Source of the DNA: Clostridia bacterium
GTDB taxonomy: Bacteria > Bacillota_A > Clostridia > Oscillospirales > CAG-272
Assembly: GCA_017529175.1 (NCBI GenBank)
Contig: JAFXNX010000038.1
Location: 1 to 9,010 of the forward strand
Direction: 5' to 3'
Length of the DNA stretch: 9,010 nucleotides
The position numbers were made by a program, and so were the translations under genes. Shown in pieces: positions 1 to 6,537 of the stretch. Under the pieces are notes generated by a model. It had not been told where the DNA came from. It worked only from the letters and a program-made list of their open reading frames with translations, and made no database searches. Position 1 is the stretch's first letter; each line of letters starts with the position of its first letter.

Positions 1-168
1 GCGGTGCCGTCGTGAATTGCAAACGCTGTTTGCATGATTTCTCGCGCCTTTGTCGCTGAGTGAATTGCGCGGTACGCGCATTTCGGACGTTTTTCGCGGA
101 GCGAAAAACATCATCAATGACGGCAAAGCCGTCAATTCATGCCGTAAGACAATTCACTTATAATTCAT
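1..168. repeat. Tri-loop hairpin array (palindromic repetitive element), partial at left edge
   Basis: This non-coding stretch holds four perfect inverted repeats, each with a loop of exactly three bases: stem TGCAAAC at 18-34, TGCGCG at 66-80, GTTTTTCGC at 89-109 and TGACGGC at 118-134. They are joined by short linkers that recur. GTGAATTG occurs at 12-19 and 60-67 and in inverse orientation (CAATTCAC) at 150-157; AATTCAT occurs at 134-140 and 162-168. ATGCCGTAAGACA near 139-151 looks like a decayed fifth hairpin. The last linker overlaps the stop codon of the fic gene, so the element abuts the gene exactly. I see no T-tract after any stem, so this is not a normal terminator. From memory, similar strings of small hairpins are scattered in gut Clostridia genomes, but I cannot name a family. 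The hairpins are seen directly; any function is unknown. Confidence 0.7.
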
Positions 169-1211
169 TTTAACCTAAAGTAAGTTGTAGCTTTTCCTTT
201 ACCTTCTCTCTTTATTTCTTCTTCTTCAACGAGCCTCCTGAATGCACCTTCGATCGAACTGTCGCTGATCGAAGGACAAAGCTCGCGAATATCCTGTTTC
301 GTAAATCTGCCGACCTTATATTTTGTTGCCCGTCTGACCATTTCAAGAGCAGAAAGCTTCGTCTCAACAAGCGAAAATCTTTCTTCAAAATCGTGATATG
401 CCGAAAGGATCGTTCCGAGCAAATATTTAATGAACGGGACAGGATCTTCACTGCCTTCATGCCAACCGATCTGGCTCTCTCCGAGCGCATCATAATACAA
501 GTCTTTGTTCTTTGCGATCTTTGCCTCAAGAGAAATGTACTTACCGACGTAAAAACCGTTTCTGTAAAGAAGAAGCGTTGTGAGAAGTCTTGACATTCTT
601 CCGTTTCCGTCATTGAACGGATGAATGCACAGAAAATCATGAATGAATATCGGAATTGCAATCAGCGGTTCAACTTCAGCGTTTCCGATCACGCGGTTGT
701 ATTCCATACAAATCCTATCAAGCGCTTCGGGAGTTTCATAGGGGGCGAGCGGTGTAAACAGGATTTCTTCTCTTCCGTCCGGGAATGATGCCGAAATGTA
801 GTTTTGAACGTTCTTTGTTTTTCCCGCCATAGGATTTGCAAGATGGTTGTACAGTATTTTGTGAAGCTGAAGTATATAGTTCTGCGTTATGGGAATTGCG
901 TCAAAACTCTCGTGTATTATTCCAAGCACGTCCCTGTATCCCGCTATCTCTTTTTCATCTCGATTACGCGGTGTTGTCTTTTCTTCAACAAGTTGCTTAA
1001 TGCGCGTGCTGGTAGTCACTATTCCTTCGAGTGCATTCGATGCTTCCGTACTCTGTATCTTTGCGATCTCAACGAGCTTTTCGAGTTCTTCCGGTCGCTG
1101 TTTGAGATAAAGCTCTTGCTTTCCCGCCTCTTTATATATTGCACCTATAAATTCAATTACTTCATGATCCCACAATCTGTCTTTAAGCAGTGAATAATTA
1201 AAATCTCTCAT
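165..1211 (-). CDS. Fic family protein, probable AMP transferase with winged-helix tail
   Basis: Fic enzymes usually move AMP from ATP to a hydroxyl side chain of a target protein in the cytoplasm. The catalytic motif HPFNDGNGRMSR (residues 197-208 from the start used here) matches HPFx[D/E]GNGRxxR in full, with catalytic His197. SNALEG at 58-63 matches the inhibitory [S/T]xxxE[G/N] motif and lies before the Fic core, so this is an N-terminally inhibited (class II) Fic. The last 60 or so residues look like a winged helix (FTKQDIRELCPSISDSSIEGAFRRL, then a basic wing), giving the Fic_N, Fic, wHTH layout known from the Shewanella SoFic type. An ATG at 1229 would add six residues, but the promoter places the RNA start near 1232-1234, leaving almost no leader, so the ATG at 1211 is preferred. 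No antitoxin gene adjoins it, as expected when inhibition is built in. The target is unknown. Confidence 0.9.
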   Translation of the reverse strand: MRDFNYSLLKDRLWDHEVIEFIGAIYKEAGKQELYLKQRPEELEKLVEIAKIQSTEASNALEGIVTTSTRIKQLVEEKTTPRNRDEKEIAGYRDVLGIIHESFDAIPITQNYILQLHKILYNHLANPMAGKTKNVQNYISASFPDGREEILFTPLAPYETPEALDRICMEYNRVIGNAEVEPLIAIPIFIHDFLCIHPFNDGNGRMSRLLTTLLLYRNGFYVGKYISLEAKIAKNKDLYYDALGESQIGWHEGSEDPVPFIKYLLGTILSAYHDFEERFSLVETKLSALEMVRRATKYKVGRFTKQDIRELCPSISDSSIEGAFRRLVEEEEIKREGKGKATTYFRLK

Positions 1212-1230
1212 TCCCTTACCGCCTTTCATT

Positions 1231-1292
1231 TTCCCTTAAATATTAGCACAAATTAAGGGAATTGTCAACACACTATGCGTATTTCCCCTTAA
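1231..1292. promoter_or_regulatory. Candidate operator around the fic promoter
   Basis: TTCCCTTAA at 1231-1239 and TTAAGGGAA at 1253-1261 form a perfect 9-bp inverted repeat. Their centres are 22 bp apart, about two helical turns, and they flank the -10 box of the fic promoter. A near copy, TTTCCCCTTAAA at 1282-1293, lies just upstream of the -35 box in the same orientation as the first arm. Such an arrangement is typical of a site for a dimeric repressor. The winged helix of the Fic protein is the obvious candidate binder, which would make this autoregulation; that last step is inference. Confidence 0.55.
1240..1268 (-). promoter_or_regulatory. Sigma-A promoter of fic
   Basis: On the minus strand TTGACA (1263-1268) is followed, after exactly 17 bases, by TAATAT (1240-1245). 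The bases TGC directly before the -10 box give an extended -10 (TGn). The expected RNA start is near 1232-1234. This would leave only three to five bases before the ATG at 1229 and about 22 before the ATG at 1211, which bears on the choice of start. Confidence 0.8.
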
Positions 1293-1341
1293 AAATATAT
1301 CCGGAATAAGCGATTTTATTTACTTATACATTTAGTAATCC

Positions 1342-3054
1342 TCACACTCTCAGCGATACGTTCCAAAGCTCGGCGTAGATCCCGCCTTTTGCGAGCAGTT
1401 CGTCGTGAGTTCCCTTTTCTTCAATGCCGTGATCTGTGATGACAAGTATCTCGTCGGCGTTCTTTACGGTCGTCAATCTGTGTGCAACGACGAGCGTCGT
1501 TCTTCCCGCCGAGAGCTTTTCAAGGCTGTTCTGTATGAGAACTTCCGTCGCGTTGTCGAGAGCGCTCGTCGCCTCGTCAAGGATAAGGATAGGAGGATTC
1601 TTTAAGAATACTCTCGCGATCGAGACCCTTTGCTTCTGACCGCCGGAGAGCTTTATGCCGCGTTCTCCGACGAGAGTCTGATACCCGTCGGGAAGGGACA
1701 TTATGAAATCATGGATATTCGCAAGTTTTGCGGCTTCATAAACTTCTTCGTCGCTCGCCCCTTCGCTTCCGTATACGAGGTTATCATATATCGTCGAATC
1801 GAACAGAAATACATCCTGCGATACGATCCCTATGTTCTTTCTCAGCGAGCGGCGAGTCAAGGTTCTTATATCGGCGCCGTCTACCGTTATGACTCCGGAG
1901 TCCGTCTCATAAAAGCGGGGGATAAGATTGCAGATCGTCGTCTTTCCACCGCCCGACGGTCCGACGAGTGCGAGCGTTTCACCGCTTTTCAGCTTGAACG
2001 AAAGATCTTTGAGCACGTTCTTACTGTCATTATACGAGAACGACACGCCGACAAATTCGATATCGCCCTTGACGCTCCGGATATCGACTGCGTTTTCCGC
2101 ATCTTTTTCCGGCTCAGTATCCATTATCTCGCAAAAACGTTTGAATCCCGTCATTCCGTCCTGATACTGTTCCATAAAACTGATAAGGCGTTTTATCGGA
2201 TTCGTGAATATGCTGATATACAGAAGGAACGCCGTGAAATCAGCAAGAGTTATCTTCCCGAACATAAAGAACAATCCGCCCGCAACGTACATCGAAAGCA
2301 TAAGGATATCCGTTATAAACGAATTTCCGGAAGCAAACTCCGCCATAGCGCGGTAAGATTTATTTCTCGCTTTTACGAACTTTGCGTTGCCCACATCAAA
2401 GTTTTCGCGCTCATGCTCCTCGTTCGTATACGCCTTTGAAACTCTGATGCCCGAAATGCTGTTTTCAAGGTTCGAGTTGATCTCGGCAAGGCTCTTTCTT
2501 GTTTCCGTAAACGCGCGGCTCATCTTGAGCCGTTTTTTTGCGGAGAAAATGACCATTACGGGAAGCCCTGCGTAAAGTATCAGCGTCAGCGGAAGACATA
2601 TCGACGCCATTATGATAAAAGAGCCGATAAGCATGATTATCGAAAGGAAAAGATCCTCCGGTCCGTGGTGGGCAAGCTCCGAGACTTCCATAAGATCGTT
2701 GACGATCCTTGACATCAGCGTACCCGTTTTCGCGTCGTCAAAATATTTCATCGGAAGAGTCTGAAGATGAGAAAAGATATCCCGTCTCATGGACGCCTGC
2801 ATACGGACTCCGACAACGTGTCCGTAGTACGTGACAAAATAATTGAGAAGGAGCTTCAAGACGTATATCGCGAGCATTATGCCCGCCCACGCAAGAAGCG
2901 AGCCGACAAGCTTGTCCGGTATAAACTCATTCACCATTTTTCTCGTTATCATTGGATAAACGAGGTCGCAGAGCGCGAGGGCAAGAGCGGCGACAAGGTC
3001 TGCTATAAACAGTTTTTTATGAGGCTTGTAATAAGAGATGAATCTTTTGATCAT
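1342..3054 (-). CDS. ABC exporter half-transporter, fused membrane and ATPase domains
   Basis: This is a 570-residue type IV (MsbA/Sav1866-like) exporter that should act as a dimer in the cytoplasmic membrane, using ATP to move a substrate outward. Six hydrophobic segments are visible at roughly 15-37, 53-73, 135-155, 157-175, 246-266 and 270-290. The ATPase domain follows with Walker A GPSGGGKTT (365-373), Q-loop Gln413, signature LSGGQ (469-473), Walker B ILILDE (489-494), D-loop SALD (497-500) and switch His525. All catalytic residues are intact, including the Glu after Walker B, so a homodimer would be competent. Length is normal for the family. No partner half-transporter or substrate gene is adjacent, so lipid, peptide or drug export cannot be told apart. 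A GGAG lies 12 bases before the ATG and a GAG about 5 before it. No clear promoter is visible in the 88-bp gap upstream. Confidence 0.93.
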   Translation of the reverse strand: MIKRFISYYKPHKKLFIADLVAALALALCDLVYPMITRKMVNEFIPDKLVGSLLAWAGIMLAIYVLKLLLNYFVTYYGHVVGVRMQASMRRDIFSHLQTLPMKYFDDAKTGTLMSRIVNDLMEVSELAHHGPEDLFLSIIMLIGSFIIMASICLPLTLILYAGLPVMVIFSAKKRLKMSRAFTETRKSLAEINSNLENSISGIRVSKAYTNEEHERENFDVGNAKFVKARNKSYRAMAEFASGNSFITDILMLSMYVAGGLFFMFGKITLADFTAFLLYISIFTNPIKRLISFMEQYQDGMTGFKRFCEIMDTEPEKDAENAVDIRSVKGDIEFVGVSFSYNDSKNVLKDLSFKLKSGETLALVGPSGGGKTTICNLIPRFYETDSGVITVDGADIRTLTRRSLRKNIGIVSQDVFLFDSTIYDNLVYGSEGASDEEVYEAAKLANIHDFIMSLPDGYQTLVGERGIKLSGGQKQRVSIARVFLKNPPILILDEATSALDNATEVLIQNSLEKLSAGRTTLVVAHRLTTVKNADEILVITDHGIEEKGTHDELLAKGGIYAELWNVSLRV

Positions 3055-3092
3055 TGAACTCTAATTCTCCGAAAAAATCTTTCCGTAATAAT

Positions 3093-3122
3093 ACAGGCGT
3101 CCGCCGTGATGCAGACGCCTGT
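3093..3122 (-). terminator. Hairpin after the LRR gene, weak terminator
   Basis: ACAGGCGTC (3093-3101) and GACGCCTGT (3114-3122) form a perfect 9-bp stem with a 12-base loop, about 20 bases past the stop codon of the LRR gene. On the minus strand it is followed by ATTATTACGG, which is a poor U-tract. It may therefore stop only part of transcription and let some continue into the ABC gene. Confidence 0.5.
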
Positions 3123-3142
3123 TGATGTAATATCAGTCGTTA

Positions 3143-4858
3143 TCAGTTATTAATGAATATGAGTCCGCGCGCATTTGCGTACTCTTCCGCAGCAGAACCT
3201 TCTGCTCCGTAGATCGTGTTGTCCGACATTGTCGTGAATCCGCCGAATCCTTCGCTGTCGGTCGAGTAGAAATAACCGTAAGCGAATTTTCCGATTATCG
3301 TTTTAGCGGAAGGAATGTTGATCGACGTCAGAGCGAAGCAACGGCAGAATGCGTACTTGCCGATACTCTTGAGCGATTCGGGGAAGTTGACGGAAGCGAG
3401 GCGTTCGCACTCGTAGAAGCAATCAGAGCCGATGTTTTCGAGCTGTGCCGGAAGAACGAGTGTCGTCAGCGATTTGCATCCGTAGAACGCGCCCTTACCG
3501 ACCGATTTGACAGTCGCGGGAATGGAGACGTTCGTGAGGGATTCGCATCCGTAGAACATATAGTTGTCTATTGCATCGATACCGTAGGGGATCGCAATAG
3601 TCGTAAGAGCGAAGCAGTTTCCGAACGCTCTGGACGAGATAGACTCGACAGACGCGGGGATCGAAACCGCGGGAAGCGAAGAGCAAGCATAGAACGCTTC
3701 TTTCGCTATCGACGTAAGGGTCGAGGGAAGAGATACGGAAGTAAGACTCTCGCATCCGTAGAACACGCCTTCCGCGAGATCCGTAATACCTTCCGGTACT
3801 GTGAACGAAGGAACGGATTTGCAGTATTTGAACGCGTTTTTACCGATACTGTTCACGCTTGAAGGTATCGAGATCGTCTCAAGAGCGGTACATCTTCTGA
3901 ACGCGTCCGCTCCGATCACCTGAAGGCCGTCCGGAAGGGATACAGATACGAGCGACGTATCGTTCGTGAAAGCAAATTCTCCGATCGAGTTGATGCCAGA
4001 AGCGATCGTGACCGTTTCAAGGTAAGGCATGCACTCGAACGTGCTTGCGTCTATATTGCCCAGAGTTCCGGGGATATCAAGTGACGTGAGGTGTGTATAT
4101 CTGAATGCGTATTTACCGACGTATTCAAGGTTTGCGGGAAGATCGAATGTTGCGAGAGGATAAACTCCTTCAAACGCCTGTCTTCCGATGCTCTTAAGAG
4201 AAGCGGGGGTGTTGAGAGAGGAGATCGACGTTCCCATAAACGCCATATCGCCTATAGACTCGACGGAATCGGGAAGATTGATCTGATTGAGGACCGTCCC
4301 CTTGAAGCACGCTTCGGGGATCGAGGTCAGAACTGTGGATTCGATCTCGACCTTCTCAAGGTACGGAGAAAGCGAGAACGCTTTTGCGGGAATGGAAACG
4401 ATGCCTTCTTCTATCTTGAGTTCCTGAAGGAACTGATAGTTGTTCGCAGACAGTTTCTTTGTTCCCGTTCTGCCCGTCGACGTAACTTTTCTGTCAAGAC
4501 GCATGGTAGTATCATGCCACGGCAGTTTTTTGATGTCACCGTTTTCCGGCTCCGGGATGATACCGCTCGACTGACCGGGATATTTAGAGTTGATACCGAT
4601 CGTCAGATAAGAATAGTTTACCGCGGGGTCGGTATTCGTGAGAGGTCTACTGTAAATGTAAGTGAAATAGAACTCTTTTACAGTCTCCGTCTCACCCGTA
4701 TCGGGATTGGTTACTTCCATCTCGTTGCCGAAATAGCCCGTCAGCTGTTCTTCGGATCCGTTGTCCGGATTCGGCGCGAATGCGAGCACCGATGATGCAA
4801 GCGGAAACGCACTGATCAGCAAGACGATGCAAAGTACGGCTGCAAATATTTTTTTCAT
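3143..4858 (-). CDS. Secreted BspA-type leucine-rich repeat protein
   Basis: This 571-residue protein has a clear Sec signal peptide (MKKIFAAVLCIVLLISAFPLA, with likely cleavage near Ala26-Ala28). No lipobox Cys is seen. A unique region of about 120 residues follows. From about residue 150 to 527 come 16 leucine-rich repeats of the BspA (LRR_5) type, with consensus L..V.IP..V.SIG..AF.GC. The last part (about 545-571, TIYGAEGSAAEEYANARGLIF) is the cap often seen at the end of such proteins. There is no LPXTG, SLH or choline-binding anchor, so it is probably released or loosely held. Members of this family are linked to adhesion and host or partner binding, but the ligand here is unknown. A strong Shine-Dalgarno (AAGGGGGAAG) sits seven bases before the ATG. 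The gene has its own promoter and lies just downstream of the ftsZ terminator, so it is a separate unit. Confidence 0.9.
   Translation of the reverse strand: MKKIFAAVLCIVLLISAFPLASSVLAFAPNPDNGSEEQLTGYFGNEMEVTNPDTGETETVKEFYFTYIYSRPLTNTDPAVNYSYLTIGINSKYPGQSSGIIPEPENGDIKKLPWHDTTMRLDRKVTSTGRTGTKKLSANNYQFLQELKIEEGIVSIPAKAFSLSPYLEKVEIESTVLTSIPEACFKGTVLNQINLPDSVESIGDMAFMGTSISSLNTPASLKSIGRQAFEGVYPLATFDLPANLEYVGKYAFRYTHLTSLDIPGTLGNIDASTFECMPYLETVTIASGINSIGEFAFTNDTSLVSVSLPDGLQVIGADAFRRCTALETISIPSSVNSIGKNAFKYCKSVPSFTVPEGITDLAEGVFYGCESLTSVSLPSTLTSIAKEAFYACSSLPAVSIPASVESISSRAFGNCFALTTIAIPYGIDAIDNYMFYGCESLTNVSIPATVKSVGKGAFYGCKSLTTLVLPAQLENIGSDCFYECERLASVNFPESLKSIGKYAFCRCFALTSINIPSAKTIIGKFAYGYFYSTDSEGFGGFTTMSDNTIYGAEGSAAEEYANARGLIFINN
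3278..4411 (-). repeat. 69-bp coding repeats of the LRR domain
   Basis: The conserved [AVMC]F pair of each repeat has its Phe at residues 161, 185, 207, 229, 252, 274, 297, 320, 343, 366, 389, 412, 435, 458, 481 and 504. The first units step by 22-24 residues. From 297 to 504 ten units keep an exact 23-residue (69-bp) register with no indel. Cys recurs after the Phe in most of these later units (GC, RC, YC, AC, NC). The DNA copies have diverged, so this is an old protein repeat rather than a fresh tandem array. Confidence 0.85.
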
Positions 4859-4900
4859 GGTTCTTCCCCCTTGATTTTTGCCGAGGATAATTCTATTCTA

Positions 4901-4929
4901 ATTATAATGAGTTTATTTTATTTTGTCAA
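4901..4929 (-). promoter_or_regulatory. Perfect consensus sigma-A promoter of the LRR gene
   Basis: TTGACA (4924-4929) and TATAAT (4901-4906) on the minus strand are separated by exactly 17 bases, a 12 of 12 match to consensus. The expected RNA start is near 4893-4895, giving a leader of about 36 bases. No operator-like repeat overlaps it, so high constitutive transcription is a fair guess. Confidence 0.9.
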
Positions 4930-4956
4930 TATGCTTCTCAAAATTTACAAATCCAT

Positions 4957-4990
4957 AAAAAATGCGCAGATCCGGTGCCGGATCTGCGCA
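4957..4990 (-). terminator. Intrinsic terminator of ftsZ
   Basis: TGCGCAGATCCGG (4963-4975) and its exact complement (4978-4990) form a 13-bp stem with a two-base loop. On the minus strand it is followed directly by six T residues (4957-4962). It lies 19 bases past the ftsZ stop codon and ends the division cluster. On the plus strand it has no T-tract, so it acts in one direction. Confidence 0.95.
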
Positions 4991-5008
4991 AAATTCATTG
5001 TTTTTTTC

Positions 5009-6271
5009 TCAATATCTGCGGCCGAAATCGTTTCCGCCGTTATTGCCGTAACCGTAGTTGCCGTAAGGGTTGTTGCCGTATCCGTAATTGCTGTACGGGT
5101 TCTCGGCGGGCTGCTGTGCGGGCTCCTCTGCGGGCGCCTGGTCGCGGTCCTTCTTGAGCATTCCCATAAGCTCCTCGAAGTCAGCGTCAACGGAATCGGT
5201 CTCTTCCTCTTCCTCATCGTCTTCGCTTTCCTCGGATGCTTTTTCTCTCGCGGGAGCTTTCAGATCGGCAGCGCTCTTCTTTGCTTTTTCTCTTGCCTGA
5301 GCAGCTTCCTCAGCCTTGTTTTCAAAGCCGGTGGCAATAATGGTGATGTCCATCTGGTCTTCAAGAGACGGATCGAACGCGACACCCCAGATAACGTTCG
5401 CTTCCTCGTGTGCCTCGGATGCGATCATGTTGGATGCAAGGTCGATCTCGTCGATACCGATGTCGGGAGACGCGGTGATGCTGATGAGCACGCCCTTCGC
5501 GCCGGAGATCGAGGTCTCGATCAGCGGACTGGAGATAGCGGCTTTTGCGGCGAGTTCAGCTTTGTCCTTGCCGTTAGCGGATCCGATACCCATATGCGCG
5601 TAGCCCGCGTCTTTCATGACAGCGGTAACGTCAGCAAAGTCGAGGTTGATGTATCCGGGAATATTGATAAGCTCCGAAATGCTCTGCACGCCGTGCTTGA
5701 GCACGTCGTCCGCTATTTCAAATGCGTTTATCATCGTGATCGGGCGTTCCGATACCATTTTGAGGCGTTCGTTCGGGATTATAACGAGAGAGTCGACGTA
5801 CTGTCTGAGTTCGGCGATGCCGGACTCCGCCTGCGACATTCTTCTCTTTCCTTCAAATGCGAACGGCTTCGTTACGATACCTACAGTGAGTATATCCATA
5901 TCGTGAGCGATCTTAGCAACTACAGGAGCAGCGCCAGTACCTGTACCGCCGCCCATGCCCGCGGTGATGAATACCATATCGGCGCCATCGATCGCTTTCT
6001 TGATCTCGTCTACGCTCTCTTCGGCCGCCATTGCTCCGATCTCCGGATTTGCGCCTGCGCCGTGTCCCTTTGTGATCTTTTCACCTATCGGGATCTTGTT
6101 TGTTGCGTTGGAATGCGAGAGAGGCATCTTATCCGTGTTGATAACGATGAACTCCACGCCCCTTACGTTCGACGCGATCATGTGGTTGACTGCATTGTTT
6201 CCGCCGCCGCCGACACCTATGACTTTTATATTGACTCCGCTGGAAACTGTGTCATCGAGTTCAAATGGCAT
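5009..6271 (-). CDS. ftsZ: Cell division protein FtsZ, with atypical C-terminal tail
   Basis: FtsZ is the tubulin-like GTPase that forms the cytoplasmic Z-ring and recruits the divisome. The N-terminal glycine loop GGGGNN is at 21-26, the tubulin signature GGGTGTG at 107-113, and the T7 loop NLDFADV at 209-215 with the GTPase Asp211 and Asp214. The globular core ends near residue 316. A variable linker follows, rich in Ala, Lys and Glu with an acidic block (about 347-360). The tail is [20 protein letters not shown], then [10 protein letters not shown]. The usual final peptide (DIPxFLRxR type), which binds FtsA, SepF and other partners, is not seen. [14 protein letters not shown] (363-376) could be a displaced version, and the closing DFGRRY is basic like the normal end; both are guesses. 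The ATG has GGAGG eight bases upstream. The gene follows ftsQ without ftsA between. Confidence 0.98.
   Translation of the reverse strand: MPFELDDTVSSGVNIKVIGVGGGGNNAVNHMIASNVRGVEFIVINTDKMPLSHSNATNKIPIGEKITKGHGAGANPEIGAMAAEESVDEIKKAIDGADMVFITAGMGGGTGTGAAPVVAKIAHDMDILTVGIVTKPFAFEGKRRMSQAESGIAELRQYVDSLVIIPNERLKMVSERPITMINAFEIADDVLKHGVQSISELINIPGYINLDFADVTAVMKDAGYAHMGIGSANGKDKAELAAKAAISSPLIETSISGAKGVLISITASPDIGIDEIDLASNMIASEAHEEANVIWGVAFDPSLEDQMDITIIATGFENKAEEAAQAREKAKKSAADLKAPAREKASEESEDDEEEEETDSVDADFEELMGMLKKDRDQAPAEEPAQQPAENPYSNYGYGNNPYGNYGYGNNGGNDFGRRY
5042..5101 (-). repeat. 30-bp tandem repeat in the ftsZ 3' end
   Basis: Two adjacent in-frame 30-bp copies (5042-5071 and 5072-5101) encode [10 protein letters not shown] and [10 protein letters not shown]. 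They match at 25 of 30 bases and at 9 of 10 residues. The next ten residues ([10 protein letters not shown]) may be a degenerate third unit. A unit of exactly ten codons allows copy number to change without a frameshift. Confidence 0.8.
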
Positions 6272-6352
6272 TTTTTTATCCTCCGTATGTATGATTCCTT
6301 ATTTTTTATTTCCTATCTTCGATTGCATATAACTATAAAGCTATACAATATA

Positions 6353-6381
6353 ATCATATACTCTTTTTTTTATATTTGCAA
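6353..6381 (-). promoter_or_regulatory. Promoter of ftsZ
   Basis: On the minus strand TTGCAA (6376-6381) is followed after 17 bases by TATGAT (6353-6358), a 4 of 6 and a 5 of 6 match to the sigma-A boxes. The spacer contains a run of eight A residues. The RNA would start near 6345-6347 with a leader of about 75 bases. It gives ftsZ a supply independent of the upstream cluster. Confidence 0.65.
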
Positions 6382-6480
6382 TACATTTTTATATTTTTTT
6401 TGCTGTTTTCGTGAAAAAACGGACTTTTTTTGCATTTTTTCTTCGAAAAAATCACATATTTTTACCAAAAATGTAAATTT

Positions 6481-6532
6481 TACACTTGTCTTTTTATTCC
6501 GTGCCGAATATCGGATTTTTTATTCAAGTGTA
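6481..6532 (-). other. Inverted repeat downstream of ftsQ
   Basis: TACACTTG (6481-6488) and CAAGTGTA (6525-6532) form a perfect 8-bp stem just after the ftsQ stop codon. Inside is a smaller hairpin, CCGA-ATA-TCGG (6504-6514). No good U-tract follows on the minus strand, so this may be a weak terminator, an RNA-stability hairpin or a protein site. The rest of the 6272-6537 gap is very AT-rich, with T and A runs and another perfect 8-bp hairpin (ATTTTTTC, 6434-6452). Confidence 0.4.
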
Positions 6533-6537
6533 TAAAA

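Noticed and set aside
1..168. CRISPR array
   Set aside because: The units share loop size and linkers but not stem sequence, and there are no direct repeats with even spacers.
165..1229. Two-gene toxin-antitoxin module (FicT/FicA)
   Set aside because: The inhibitory motif SNALEG is within the same protein and no small antitoxin frame with a ribosome site adjoins the gene.
1318..1341. Terminator after the ABC gene (TTACT / AGTAA inverted repeat)
   Set aside because: Only a five-pair AT stem and no proper U-tract; too weak to call.
1630..2439. A 269-codon open frame on the plus strand
   Set aside because: It is antisense to the ABC exporter, has no recognisable motif and no proper ribosome site.
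3055..3142. Promoter of the ABC exporter gene
   Set aside because: TATTAT-like strings occur, but no -35 box lies at the right distance. The gene may depend on read-through from the LRR gene or on a non-consensus promoter.
4945..5217. A 90-codon minus-strand frame rich in Thr and Arg at the ftsZ end
   Set aside because: It overlaps ftsZ in another frame and runs through its terminator. I considered whether a frameshift into it would restore a normal FtsZ end, but it shows no D-x-P-x-F-L-like peptide.
6504..6520. Plus-strand terminator (CCGA-ATA-TCGG followed by ATTTTTT)
   Set aside because: No plus-strand gene lies upstream of it, and the stem is only four pairs. It is better read as part of the larger inverted repeat.
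4871..6535. A 554-codon open frame on the plus strand
   Set aside because: It runs antisense over the whole of ftsZ. Its translation is Cys, Arg, Val and Asp rich with no recognisable domain, and its start lies inside the LRR promoter region. It is a shadow of ftsZ codon usage.
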